A stretch of DNA of 64,000 nt from Apoderus coryli (GCA_911728435.2 OU452199.1:40063253-40127252); one strand, 5' to 3'. Shown: positions 42,340 to 54,645, numbered from the stretch's first letter. The notes: generated from the sequence alone by a model not told the origin. Program-made: numbers and translations.

Positions 42340-45239
42340 TGCGAACCTTTTGTAATTTGGGTGCGCAGCAGCAAGCAAAACAAAAATTCACGGGTGGCAA
42401 AACTAAAAGAAAATTTATTTCCTGATCCTTCCTAAATCAGAGATGGCATTATCTCCTTATATTATCATCGATCCTTTTACTTAATGGCCTAGCTCAATCA
42501 GAGATTGGGAGTGGAACAAAACTGCCTGGACGCCACCCGTTTCAAAAATGCCCCTGTATAAAAGGATCGATCGATAGTACTATAAAGAAAACGGGAACTC
42601 ACTAAGAGGGAAAGTAAATAACACCGTATCCAAAATGATCCCGAATCAGAAATTTATTAATAGAAATTTTAAAGTAATTAAATTGAACAATGTGTAAATA
42701 TAACCTATAAACAATGTGTAAATAAATATAACCTATAATTTTTAGTAGTAAATATAAACCCTATAATAAATCTTTGTAAATATATAACCTATGATAATGC
42801 TTGTGTAAATATATAATCTATAATAATAATTCTTTGTAAATAAATATATAACCTATAATATTGCCTTGTAAATATATAAATCTATAATAATAATTTGTAA
42901 ATATATTATAAACCTTATAGCCGACAAACTCAATTGTACTCTACAATTAATTAAACATAATATCAACAATACACTTTCAAATTTTTAAATTCTTATACTT
43001 GGATATGTGTGCGCATGCGTCGTAATCTCTAGCGGAGCTTATGCACTCCCTACTATGTGGACCATCAATTAAGAAGTGCCGATAAATATTAAACTGACAG
43101 TTAATCGATTGGTGAGATTAAAAGTGAGGTTATGAAATTATAAAACCAAATTGGTAATTAAAAAAAAAAACTAATATTGAGTCCAAGAGAGGATGGCGGA
43201 TTTATTGGAAATGGTTATCTGTATCTGTGCCGCCTTAAACATGCGCACAGTACTATTTAAATGTATAAAAATCGTGACGCAATTAATCCATATAGTTAGC
43301 GCGTATTTTAAACAATTAACATTTACTCAACGTGGTACTGTTACCTAGGTATGATCATACAAGGCTCACATCAATATACACAACATAACATATAAACAAA
43401 TTCCTGAAAGGTAAGTAATACTCCTCTACTAAAAGAAATACCCAATATATAATAATAATATTAAAACAATAAATCAAAGCTTATCCACCGTACAGCGGTT
43501 CTAGTGATACGCTTGTGTGTTCACAAACAAAGAGAAAATAATATGAAAAGCCACCACGGCCAAGTTTAAAGTTATTTCACTAAGTGAACTATTTCAGGTC
43601 ACTGACAAAAAAACAACTGTGAAGTTACAGGATAAAGTACTAACGTTACTGGTAATATATATGCATTGATTCATAAACAATTACAGCAAAGTGACACTGA
43701 TGAATGCTGTACCTACTGCACTAAAATACCTGGTTTAAGTTTGATGAAGTTCTACTCGAGTTGGGTACTCACACGCCGCTTGGACGAAGATCGTGTCCAG
43801 TCTGTCTTGCACGACACCAACCTTGGATGACCTAACAATGCCAGGACCCTGCTCCGATGAATTTGACTGCCTGCACTGTATCAGACACGTGCTGAAATTC
43901 GCTTCTACCGACAGTAGCAACTGGGTAATTCTTCGCACAACTCGTGCCCGTGACTCAGGGTCTGACAAACGCTTCAGCCGCTCCGCGGTGATGCTGAGGG
44001 TGGCTTTTGAGGCCTAATCGAAAACACTATTATAATAGCCTCATCCGAAATGGTAAGTAATTTAAATTGTTGCACCGAAAATATACTTATTTTGCCTGAA
44101 TATAGTAAGTGACACTCACCTAAGATGGTAGATGGCCTCGTGGTGATCAGGTTAGGAGGGTATATTTGTAAAGCACGTACTTAATATAATTTCAACTTTC
44201 AATCCAGCGCTCCGCTGAGGCAAACAACTCTCTTGAGTTACAAAACTACAATTTGCTGCCCTTATTTGTTGAAAATATTATACTTCACGAAAATTGGGTG
44301 GATTATTACTTCATACACCTTTCAGGTAGGACCCTCCGAAACCAAAATGAACGAGTACCGTCTTAAGTGTCAAAATCTTGCACCGTCAGCCTGCCCCCAC
44401 GTCAGATTAGGGCTGGGTGATAATGAACGTCTTCCGTGTTCCTTTTCCCATAAACACAATCACAACATCCCCGTGTCTGCGAACCATAATTATTCCTCCG
44501 AACCGGTAATTACACCGCTCATCGAACGATCTCAAAATGAGTAATTGAATAAATCGGACACGAATCTACGACCAGCCGAAGACCAAAACAACAACAGTAG
44601 GCCCCAAAATAAGAAACGGAATAGTCCAAATGTTCCAATACATCCCTCAATTGTCAGCTGTCTTTCAACATATCAGATTATTTATTGCAAATAACCCCAA
44701 TTAATAACAACAATTATTTATTATTGTAAACAAAGCAGAAATTTTGATATTTAATGATATTTTAAAGAAATAGGTAATGAAAATATATATATATTTTAGT
44801 GAATGCATTGGATGAGCAAATTCATAGTCCAGGCCAGCTATTATCCAGGCACTATGTGAAGATGTAAACAGTGGTCAACCGTAAGAAGGTACGCTCCATC
44901 AATTTCACAACCATGTTTCTCCCTGAATGAACCGTTCGTGCTATTAAATGATTCTTTCTCCATTTCTTTTAGGTGCAAACTCGTTGGATCCATGATCACC
45001 CCCAAAGTTGTAACACTCAGAGCTTGTTTGGTACTGTTGTTGTGGTATTGCGTGTCATCGCATTTATCTGGATGCTTTTTAAATAAAATTAAGTAGTACA
45101 ATAGTAGCGAAATTATCCATTCATGATTACTTTAAGGTATGTTACGATTTTATGAATAAATATTCATCATATGCATTGAAGATCTCTCATTCCGCCAGTT
45201 TAAACAGTTATATTTTGTGGAAGCCTTTAGCCCGTAACA
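42340..45239 (-). repeat. 5' LTR (2900 bp) of the gypsy element
   Basis: Direct copy of 33835-36734, with no differences seen. On the minus strand this copy would carry the promoter and transcription start. I could not locate a clear TATA or initiator by eye in 2.9 kb. The exon-like reading is repeated at 43735-44021. Confidence 0.9.
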
Positions 45240-45654
45240 ACCTGTGACATAACAATAAGACCGTACTTACGTACCTATGTGTTATAGTATAATGGGTATT
45301 TCAGTTAAAATAACTGTCAATATGACACTTTGGTATATTTGGCGACTGTCAGAATATTCCATTATTTGTTTATTAATAGTGGGTGTCAGTGGTAGACTAA
45401 GTATAAATAAAAAATATATAAATCAAAAATCTACTTTTCCGACTGGCTGCCATCGGGATTTTTTTTATTCACGTTTTTATCTCTATTATTAAATTGAATA
45501 CAGAGTTTCAAGTTAAAAGCGTTTATTTGAGATTACTTAAGAAAAAGTTGCAAAAGTTAATTAAACGAACACAAAATGATTGAAAAAATAAAATATCGGG
45601 TGTTATATCCCCTACTCGACGTCTTATTGGTCTTATTTGTTCTTGATCAATATT

Positions 45655-46455
45655 ATTAACCCATCATCGGATCAAAAACCGAAGGTGGAAGTGGTGCAGG
45701 AATATATAGTGAGACAAGGAACTCGAATCTAAGATTCTCACTGGGGAAAAACACATCCGTGTTTCAAGCCGAAGTATTTGCAATCTTACAGTGTGCAAAA
45801 CTAGATTGAGGGCCTATACAAATAAGCGAATCCTTAAGGGCGCTAAAAAGACCTAAGGTGACAACTAAACTGGTATGGGAATGCCAAAAAGAACTTAGGG
45901 CCTTGGCGGACCACAATAGTGTGGGTCCCGGGGCGCTCGGGAATAGAAGGCAACGAGAGAGCGGATTCGCTGGCTAGACAAGCCTCTGAAAACCCATATG
46001 AACCTGCGCTGGGCTTGTCTAAAAGAACGGCGCGGGAACTTCTGAAGTGCTGGGCCAAAAAAGTGCACCAGAGATATTGGGAACATTTTTCTAAGCAGGA
46101 ACATGGTAAGAAATTCATACCTGGTGCAGCAACAAAACGAACTGAAAAACTGCTAACATTAAGCAGGAGTCAGATTCGAATAACTATAGGACTTCTCACT
46201 GGGCATTGCGCCCTGAGAAGTCACCTAAATAAGATGGTGCTGTATAACGGGGACCTGCTATGCAGATTGTGTAATGGGCCAGTTGAAACAGCTCACCATG
46301 TCTGTGATATGTGAGTGTGTAGCCTTACAGCGAAGGCGACAGGCTATTTTTGGGCACGCGCTGATTGCGCCTGCAGATTGATTGACACCCAACACATATC
46401 TGAATTCCACAAGTTAGTGGAGGGTACAGGGTTGTTACATTGGGTGTCATAAAAT
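45655..46455 (+). pseudogene. Second RNase H remnant of an I/Loa-like non-LTR element
   Basis: The reading begins DGSKTEGGSGAGIYSE (first catalytic Asp present) and continues NTSVFQAEVFAILQCAK. A stop then follows and a region containing the SDSQAAL-type aspartate is damaged. From 45919 it continues WVPGRSGIEGNERADSLARQ (the catalytic-site His is replaced by Arg), IGLLTGHCALRSHLNKM and CRLCNGPVETAHHVCD. The tail runs frameshifted to LVEGTGLLHWVS and a stop at about 46450. It is diverged from the ORF at 30226, so it is a different element subfamily. Confidence 0.8.
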
Positions 46456-46639
46456 ACGGGCACTTTTCACAATAAGCCCATGAGGCTGCAGTGAAACTGG
46501 GGGCACATGTCGAACGGACCCTTACAAAAAAAAAAACATCATCCAAAGACGCAGGTAGGGGTGGATGATGTCTAAGCTGATCCCAAAAGGTGGGGAATGT
46601 TTTTTCGGACATCCTGTATCGAAAAAAACAACAATTATT

Positions 46640-46925
46640 AAACAGGGTGTCCCGAAAATAACATAAAATAATTTAAGGGGACATTCTACAAGCGAAAATA
46701 AGATTTTTGTTTCATATGAACATATATCGAAAGCTGCTTCATTTTTCAGATACAGGGTGTTATTTGTAAATTCCTGACGATGGGTTTTTAGTCATATTTC
46801 TGAAACGCGTCTCGATATCAAAATGAAATTTGGCACACTTAGATATCTTTGTAGGATTATTAAAAAATATGATATCCCATGGTTAGGAAAATTTCAGGAG
46901 TGGGTTAGGCTGGGGGGGTCAGAGA
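46640..46925. repeat. Dispersed repeat family B, copy 2
   Basis: Begins CAGGGTGTCCCGAAAATAAC and parallels 4234-4512 throughout (GATACAGGGTG then TTATTTGTAAATTCCTGACG; TGATATCCCATGGTTAGG; GGGGGGGTC). Confidence 0.7.
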
Positions 46926-46997
46926 AAAAAATTCCCAGTTTTTTTTTGTGCGCTTTTTTTAATTTTCTAACAAGAAAAATAAAATTAAGACTTTTGT

Positions 46998-47965
46998 ACA
47001 GGGTGTCCCAGCTCTGTTATGAGAAAATGAAAAATGATAGAAAAATTCGGAAAAGAGGTTCATAAATAGGATTAAGTAACCTCCATTTTAACCCATTTTG
47101 TTTCCAAGTTTGGAAACTGAAGTAAATGACGTCATCAACTTTTTTTTTCCAGAAACATACCTATATTTTTGCACAGTTCAAAAGAGCTAATTTTTCTAAA
47201 CAACTTTTGTAAAGAAAAAAATGTGCTATCTTCATTCGTTAAAAAATTATAAGCAAACTTGTAGAAAAGACTAATATGAAAAATTCGCAACCGTCACAAC
47301 TTTTACACAAGTAGGCTTTGGAAACAAACTGCAATTATATCTATCCATCTCAAATTTTCAATGTGACCACCTCCTAGTTGTAAACGCTTATCTAACCTCC
47401 GCCTTACTTCTCTTCCTGAGGCCTTACATAACATTTCTCTTGAGAGTTCATTGCATGCATTTCTAATTGTTTCCTTTAAATGTTCTAAGTAATGTGTTAG
47501 CAATTCTTGCTTGGAGCGCTGACCCTGTCATGCTGGAAAAACATATTTGCTCGTAACTGCAATGGCACATTTTCGAGAAGCACAGAAAGTTGCTCTTGAA
47601 GAAATTGCAAATATTCTTCATTGCATAAAACACCTTCTTAAAAGTATGGAGCAATTAAATGCCCGTTAATAATAAGTTAATGCCAAAATGTCCTTCGTTT
47701 TCAATTGGATTGACAAATAACATGTCAACTTTTTCGTTATGCGTAAACATTTAACATAAAATGCACACATTAAATGACGATAAAACTATTTGTGAACCAT
47801 TAGTTTTGTTATTGACAGATATAATAATTGCAGTTTGTTTCCAAAGCCTACTTGTTTAAAAGTTGTGAAAGTTGCGAATTTTTGATAATAGTTTTTCCTA
47901 CAAATTTGCTTTTAATTTTTTAACGAATGAAGATATCAAATTTTTTTCTTTACAAAAAGAGATAA
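46998..47965. mobile_element. TIR/foldback element with mariner-type transposase remnant
   Basis: Inverted arms of about 145 bp (47200-47345 and 47815-47962) include GTAGGCTTTGGAAACAAACT and its inverse. The left side extends outward to TA-CAGGGTGTCCC (46998). The right side seems truncated after 47962. Between the arms is a minus-strand transposase fragment, so this is another CAGGGTG-ended derivative of an IS630/Tc1-mariner element. Confidence 0.6.
47330..47720 (-). pseudogene. IS630/Tc1-mariner-type transposase C-terminal remnant
   Basis: On the minus strand, frames change along FLQEQLSVLLENVPLQLRAN, MFFQHDRVSAPSKN, and HLKETIRNACNELSREMLC, followed by RRRLDKRLQLGGGHIENLR. These match the end of insect DDE_3 transposases (LLEDVPL, MWFQHDGAPAH, and the C-terminal GGHFEHLL). 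The WPPRSPDLNP region between the last two blocks is deleted and at least two frameshifts are present. Confidence 0.7.
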
Positions 47966-49020
47966 GCCGATCGATAGCCTTAGTGGTACGGTACATGATC
48001 TAGAATTATTTATTTATCAAAAAATAAAACTTATGTAAAACATCTCAGGGAAAATAAGGAACATAATTGCCGAAACATCTGGTTTCTATCGCATTTGCTG
48101 GTAACTTGTGTATCCATAAAATTAGTAATTCAAGAATCTAGTGCCATATTTATAAAACATACGTTTGTATTAATTCACGTTCCACCTCATGTAGGTACCT
48201 ATTCTAGAAGGTATTATTTTTACATCAATTTAAACGTAAGGTATATTTTATTATAGTTTGTAGCTAATGAACATAGACAGCGCTCACGAATATGCTAAAA
48301 TCTTTATGTGATTTTATCGGAAAGTGGTTTGACACGCGTCTAAGAAAATTTAAATAATAAGGCCATTGGCAGACCTTAATTGGATTGGAAATATTAAGTA
48401 TTGAAATTATTGTCTACTATAGGAATATTATGCAAAAGAGAAAGGTAATGTATGCAGAAAAGGCGGATATATTGGTTGTCTATTTCATGGGGATTTTTTT
48501 TTCAAAATTAGAGTTGCGACTGTATATTTATATTATACAGAGCGTAACATTTTGCGATTGTTAGCCATTTAAAGGCAAGGTAATTAGTAGTAGTATTGAG
48601 AGAACATATTTGTAGATATCTAACGGGTATTCGAAATATACAGCTGCATAACACGATAAATTAAATTGGACTCGTATACATGGAGTCGCTCGTAAATTTC
48701 TTCTTACGGAAGCAGATATGGACTATACCGGGTGATTCATTATGGTTGCAACAAACGAAAACTGGAGATTCCTGATAACAATTCAAGCATTTTTTGCCAT
48801 GTCCGCAAATGCTTCGTTATCGAGATACAGGCTGTCTAAATTTAGTGGTCAAATTAACTTTTTTGTTCATTTCTCAAAAACTAGCCAACATATAATATGC
48901 ATTATTTTGGCTTTCATTCATTGGCGTAGACAAGCTTTATTATTTAAACAAGAAATCCCTTGCGGGATTTCCCAGTCGTCTTGTGGTAGTCTTATCTATG
49001 ACAAAACTCATTGAGGGTTG
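47966..49020. other. AT-rich stretch, no gene seen
   Basis: No coding signal. At 48731-48850 there is a fragment related to the foldback at 60358 (CCGCAAATGCTTCGTTATCG and GAGATACAGGCTGTC). Confidence 0.4.
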
Positions 49021-49024
49021 TAAA

Positions 49025-49088
49025 AAAATAAAAAAAAAAATAAAAAAAAAAATAAAAAAAAAAATTAAAAAAAAAATTAAAAAAAAAT
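49025..49088. repeat. A-rich minisatellite (A8-11 T)n
   Basis: Runs of 7-11 A separated by single or double T, six or more times. It lies directly next to a block (CACCCTGTGCAATCATTTCA at 49163) shared with 14460. Confidence 0.7.
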
Positions 49089-49662
49089 CCTAGAAATACT
49101 GTAAAACTTAAAAAAATATACAAAAAACTTAAAATTAAAATTTTTTTTAAACATTTTTTAACCACCCTGTGCAATCATTTCATAAATTAAAAAAAATAAA
49201 TTAAAATAACGTTTACCAGAAAACCAAATGAAAAATCAAAGTTGCTATGGAAAACGAATGTCACAACAATAAAAAAAAACTTTGACAGCAACCAATTTAA
49301 ATTAATTAAAATTGTTTTATTATTTCGTAGTTATTTTTAACACGTTCATGAGGTCCTCTGATTAGCTTGTTATTCTAAGAAGACGTTTCACAAATAATTT
49401 TGTATAATGTTTTTTGTGATAAATAAAGATTGTTTTAGTATAGTTTAGTTTTATTTCCTTATTTTTTATATTTTTGAATATGACGCACCAGTGGGTCACG
49501 TACGTCCCTTTGTAATAATTTTGCTTTACGGACGTCGCGGTCGTGAGCCACCGGTAGACACGTATAGAAATGTTACATATTAGTGTTAAAAGTTATATTT
49601 TAGGTTTTTGTTTCAGGTAATTGCAAACTACAGGACCCCCAAAATAATAGAATTATCAAAAA

Positions 49663-50016
49663 GTGAAGTGCGAGACTCTGACGTCTATATCATTAATTGA
49701 AAGTGAAGTACGGGACTTAAATCAAAGACCTACTTTATCATCCAAGACTGCGACATCATCATCTCTACAGATATTAGAAGCACACCATTCACAACAGCTA
49801 CACCAAGCACCTTTGTCCAGAATTTCCACCATAAATCAGAAATCACCATCACCACAACCATCAACATCAGGGATTCCACAGTCTCATTTTCATCGCCAGC
49901 AGAGAGTGAGTTATTTCTCATCTTCAGACTCGGAATCGTTTCAGGATTCAGGAGATTCTTATAGACTTTCTGACTACGAAAGCGATGTTGATTTGCCTGC
50001 CAGAGAATCATCAGAT
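49663..50016 (+). pseudogene. PiggyBac-like transposase, N-terminal part
   Basis: A Ser/Gln-rich, acidic, probably disordered reading: SSSDSESFQDSGDSYRLSDY, then ESDVDLPARESSD. Acidic N-termini of this kind are usual in piggyBac-family transposases. The frame is continued in register at 50514 (SDENNSDSDVSPDD), showing that the 0.5-kb block between is an insertion with the duplication ATCAGAT. A true start is not evident: 49663 is an ATG in a frame open from near 49640. A TTTCAG acceptor-like site at 49612-49617 suggests the part could be an exon. Confidence 0.55.
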
Positions 50017-50512
50017 AATAATAATAATAATAATAATCAGGATGTCCTCTATGACCTTCGTAGGATGTACCCACGACACTCTGTGGTCCTTGTGGTGCTG
50101 GTTATCGGGTCATTGGGAGGCATGCGCCAGACGCTGGTCTCAAACTTGCAGAAGATCCCTGCTTGCTACTACGTGGCGGATATTCTGGCAAGCGGGATGC
50201 AGAAACAGGTCATCCTCGGATCGTTGCGTTTGCTCAGGGCACATGAATTTGGGGTTCTCACTCACTAACCACACGGCGTGTGGAGTGGGTGAGAATTATG
50301 CTCTCCTGACACCTGCCGGGGTCGGAGACGATAGCGACGACGGGGGCCATCTGTGTCTGCACACTCCAGAACACTTCATTATATTTCTTTCTGGACGGTG
50401 CAGACATAGGAAGAATTAACACCGCTGGAGACAGGCCGCTTCAGCAAATGGTTTCTTTTACCTCGTGAAAATAATAATAATAATAAAGCTCTTTATTTTT
50501 ATTATTTATATT
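50017..50512 (+). mobile_element. 3' end of an R4/Dong-like non-LTR element in a TAA repeat
   Basis: A 496-bp insertion flanked by ATCAGAT (50010-50016 and 50513-50519). It starts in (AAT)n (50017-50037). It encodes a C-terminal RT tail (RRMYPRHSVVLVVLVIGSLG, then NLQKIPACYYVADILA and MQKQVILGSLRLLRAHE), then a short UTR, and ends with AATAATAATAATAAAG. Dong elements are known to favour TAA repeats, and the repeat flank on both sides fits that. Heavily 5'-truncated. Confidence 0.6.
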
Positions 50513-50513
50513 A

Positions 50514-50826
50514 TCAGATGAGAATAATAGTGATTCAGATGTTTCCCCGGATGACCCCCACGATGATGCCTTCGTAGTCATTACTGCAAATTCGGATAAA
50601 TGGGCAACCTGTACAAATTTACTTGTAAATAATTTCCCGTTTACTGGAAAAGGGGGACTCAAGGTACATGATATGGATCTGTCTCAACCTTTTATTATTT
50701 ATAAGCATTTGGAACTGATGAAATATTAAATCTCCTAGTACAAGAAACAAACAGATATGCAGCACAACTTATTGCATCTAAGCCACATCTCCGCAGATCT
50801 TTACTGCATAACTGGATAGATACAAC
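50514..50826 (+). pseudogene. PiggyBac-like transposase, middle part
   Basis: It reads SDENNSDSDVSPDDPHDDAF, then NNFPFTGKGGLKV, the start of the piggyBac DDE domain. A frameshift at about 50715 leads to GTDEILNLLVQETNRYAAQL and KPHLRRSLLHNWIDTTK, where a 2.8-kb element is inserted. The coding continues at 53655 (DTTKEEMQKF). Confidence 0.8.
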
Positions 50827-53654
50827 CAAAGATTAATCTACACAATAGATAGTCAGCCCAATGCATTAAAATCAGAACATCTCTAAGTATGCCTGCCACT
50901 ACGTGGCGTAGACTAGCGTGTAAAGCATAGAGCAGTATTGTCACAGCCAGAAACCGTTTTGTAGTTTATTAATATCAAAAACAAAACGCAACGTATAACA
51001 ATTATTTAGATCATTTGCAACAGATATGCACCGGCAATGCTGTATTGTCAGAGAGAGAAATTGATGAAATTCTGTATTAATCTGGAGGGGATACGCAGGG
51101 AGGGTAGAAAAAAAACAAGCGAATGTGGTGTGTGTCGTGCTGTTGCCAATTCGTCGGTAAAAGAAACACACAGGGTGATTTATTACAAGTACAGTATTGA
51201 AATAAAAGCCTAATCTCTATGAATTAAATTTAATATAATAATATTTAATCCATGTCATACATGTTTCAAGACTAGACCAGTCCCATGATCAGTGGCGAAC
51301 AATCGTTAAATGAAAAGCTTTTAGATAGAAACATACTTTTGACTAAATATTTCACGTAGACAATGTGGCAAAGATGTAACAAGATTGTTGTAGATCTTAT
51401 AATACCTATAATAAAAAAATTATCAGTGCTACCTATATTATATTAGGTATACCTATTATAATAGTCTGTCTCTTCATCAGGTATAAGTTCCACTTTATCG
51501 GTTTAGGTACTTAAATTTTACTTCTTTTTAATGTTTCTTCGGGTAAATAATAAGTTCGGTAGGAATAGGGCTTTGGGTATGAAACAAAAAAGATAGAAAA
51601 TAGAAATTTGATATAGGGGTAGTTCTAAGCATTTACAAGTTTGTGACGTGTAGCGATTTTCGATGCCGCCCCCGGAGGTATACATGAGGGCGGCGCAATG
51701 CCGTTTTAAATATCTCGTTTCGCTTTCTTGGAAAATAAAAAATTATAACTGATAACTGAAACTTAGTACTTAATACATGGGCGTAAGAGGTAAGCTCACT
51801 TCACAGGTCTCTATTAATGAAAGAAAGTTAACATTTTGAGCATCTGCGTAAAATTAAATGTATCCGTTTGGTGGGTAGTTTTGATTACAATAAGTCGGTG
51901 CCAAGCCCAAGCCCGAAACAAAATAAATCTATATTTACCTACTACCTATTTGGCTTGGTACCGACTATTATGTGCATTGTTGTCTTTTGAATGATATTTG
52001 TATTTTGTTATTTTTCGTATTTTTTATTAGTTCTTTTGACAGCTCTGGTGTCATCAATACACCTGTATCCCGAATTGCACCAAATTGCGATGCTATTGAA
52101 CAAGCATATAATCCTAAATATAATATTCTTTTTGAAAATTGAAATTTGTATCTTAAAATTAGTCAAAGAATCACCCTTTAAAGTTTGTACAAGTACTTAT
52201 GCAACACCCTGTATACATAGATACTTTGATTTGCAATTTGCAAATCTGTTAAACTAGGTAATGCTGTTTTTTTTTATTTATTTTCAAATATGGTGTTATG
52301 TAATTGTATTCAAATTAAATGTTTGGGGATGATATTTACGAGTTTTATTTTTTTATATAGAGAAACTGTTATTCAGTTTTTAAGGATCAATCTGAAGCAG
52401 ACGATTGTACTTGTTAAAACATGAAAAAAGTTATTGTCGTGATACTTTTAACACCCTGTTGGTGGGTTTTTAAAGCTTTTTACGAAACGTGTTAACAATA
52501 CAATCTACATAAATCGTTAGTTTTTTAAAGTTTTATGATCATTGCACAAAAACCAATATTAGGGAGACTGTAAGTTTTTTTTCAATTCGGCGTTGCAGAA
52601 TTTGAACCTAATTGTGATAATTGTGTTATTTTACTAGTATAGATATTTTTGAGTAAATTAATTCGGTTATAATCGATGAGTAGAATCTTTGGAGTAAAAT
52701 ACATTTCACAAAAACCCTGAACCATATTTCTCAATAGATTTAAATTTTCATTAAAAACAGATTAAAAATTCTAATTTTTTACATCCTGCATTTCGAAACC
52801 GTATTTTTTTAAATAATTATTGTCATGCTGGAAATTTCAAACCTTATTTACTTCAGCAACTTGTAAAAAGCACAGGCTTTTTAATATTAACATTTCTTAA
52901 AATCGATATTACGCGATAACGATGACTTTCTATCAATATCACAGAAGGATACATTTATTACGTATATAATTTGTTAGATTTTACATCTCCGAATTGAAAC
53001 ACACGCAAAAAATGTGCATAAAAAAGTTAGGGTAGCATTTCACGCCTGTATGCCCCTTTAATTTACCCGCCTCTGAGATTTATTTTTTCATAATGTTAAC
53101 GACAAGTTGAATCTGCTGTTTGAGTTTGATCCTTAAAACTGAATCAGGTAATAACCGGAAGTCCTATCTATAACGCCAAATTTCGTTAATTTAAATATAA
53201 CTTTTTGATGCATCCTTATATCCGAAATTTAAAATTAAATGACTAAAATAATATTATTTTAGTCATTTAAAATTATTGTCTAAAACATTTAATAAACCAG
53301 CCCTGTATATTTATACTATTATAGTAATTTCTTTTATTTTCGTCCATACACATTAATCTTTGCGTAGATAGGTATACGTATACCATATAATTTTAAACAA
53401 AAAACACTGCTGCAGAGTAGTACATATATGATACCTATAATATAAAAACAAACTCCCACCTCGTAGGGGAAAGTATACTCGTCCTTGTCTAACATTGCCC
53501 ATATGATTATTTTATTTCAACACAATACATATAACGCCATCTACAATTTCCATGGTTGCATGTTTTTCTAATAGATGTAGCTCGTGTCGAGACAGTTTCA
53601 ATTTTTGTTTTATTTCCCATATACGCTGACTATCTATTGTGTAGATTAATCTTT
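50827..53654. mobile_element. 2.8-kb TIR element inserted in the piggyBac gene
   Basis: The ends are perfect 30-bp inverted repeats starting AAAGATTAATCTACACAA. The 8-bp GATACAAC occurs on both sides (50819-50826 and 53655-53662), so this is a clean transposition footprint. An 8-bp duplication fits hAT or P-type elements. I see no transposase inside. The interior is AT-rich with stray CACCCTGTATA ends (52205) and a 36-bp perfect palindrome (53235-53270), so the element is non-autonomous or belongs to a group I do not recognise. Confidence 0.75.
53235..53270. repeat. 36-bp perfect palindrome
   Basis: TTAAATGACTAAAATAAT followed directly by its exact inverse, without spacer, inside the TIR element. 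Confidence 0.8.
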
Positions 53655-53870
53655 GATACAACTAAGGAAGAGATGCAGAAGTTCTTGGCTATTTTACTGT
53701 TAATGGGAATAAACAAGTTGCCTCAAATGCGTCTTTATTGGTCTAATAAAGATATGTTTAGTAACGTGTTCATAAGAACGTTAAGGCCTTGAAGCAGATT
53801 TGAGGTTTTGCTAAGATGTTTGCATTTTTCAAATAATAACGCATTTTACCTAGAGGTAACGAACGATAGC
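53655..53870 (+). pseudogene. PiggyBac-like transposase, continuation
   Basis: It reads DTTKEEMQKFLAILLLMGIN, then KLPQMRLYWSNKDMFSNVFI, then SRFEVLLRCLHFSNNN, the next segment of the piggyBac DDE domain. Stops and frame changes follow, and the rest of the gene is replaced by mariner-type sequence from about 53935. Confidence 0.8.
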
Positions 53871-53934
53871 ATCGTCTAAATATTCAAACTGAAGAAAACT
53901 TAGTGGATTTAGTTTGAGACGATTCGAAAATAAG

Positions 53935-54645
53935 CACTACAAGAATATCAACTCAATTAGCATTACCTCAAACTGTTTGGAGAGTATTAAATCGAGAAAT
54001 GCTGTATCCCTATCATCTTCAAGATGTCCAGGTCCTACATCCTGGAGACCATGAAAGGCGCCTACTATTTTGTAATTTGTATTTTGTATTTGGTAAGCAT
54101 CAAGATCAAGATCAAAGATTTTTGGAGAAAGTGATGAGATGAAGTAACTTTTACTAGAGATGGCATAAATACAAACCATAATGAAGATGTATAGGTATGG
54201 TCTAACAACTCTCGTGCTATTAGGGTGCGAAATATTCGAGAACGTTTTAGTAGCAATGTTTGGGGTGGCATGTTTAACAATCAATTATTGCCGTTGTTTT
54301 TGGTTAGTATTTTCAACAGAAGAAATAAACATATTTGGGCTGTTCAAAATCCGGATGCAGTTAAGGTAATGGGATTCCAAGAAAAGTTTAGTGTACCTAA
54401 ATGTTTTTTGCCTTTTAAAAGACAATCAAATAGAATTTTTTTTTTAATACCAAGAAATTTTGAGGACAGTTTTACAAGAATTTTTAGAAAATATGTCATT
54501 AGAAGACTACCGTTCATCTTGGTACCAATTGGACGAAGTACCAGCTCACTGTACTGATGAAGTTACGCTTGAGCTCATGGCTATATTCCAAGAAGTTGAT
54601 ATCAACTTCTGGTATATCCAGAAGTGCCACAAACGTCATATCTTA
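53935..54645 (+). pseudogene. IS630/Tc1-mariner-type transposase remnant
   Basis: Fragments in changing frames: STQLALPQTVWRVLNREMLY, then PYHLQDVQVLHPGDHERRLL, then DEVTFTRDGINTNHNEDV and FSSNVWGGMFNNQLLP. A second overlapping piece of the same region follows from a related copy (NRRNKHIWAVQNPDAVKVMG). A later segment reads RTVLQEFLENMSLEDYRSSW. These correspond to the N-terminal WRVL..YPYHLQ block and the catalytic DE.TFTRDG block of insect DDE_3 transposases. Multiple stops and a doubled segment show decay and rearrangement. Confidence 0.75.

Larger units (their letters stand above)
33835..45239 (-). mobile_element. 11.4-kb Ty3/gypsy retrotransposon with 2.9-kb LTRs
   Basis: Two direct 2900-bp LTRs (33835-36734 and 42340-45239, offset exactly 8505) flank a 5605-bp internal region with Gag and Pol on the minus strand. 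The LTRs begin TGTTACGGG and end GTTCGCA on that strand. I found no difference between them, and the four short ORFs in each are identical, so the copy is young and Gag-Pol is intact. The flanks (GCTAC before 33835, ACCTG after 45239) do not form a target duplication. LTRs of this size are unusually long for an insect gypsy element with so short an interior. Confidence 0.9.
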
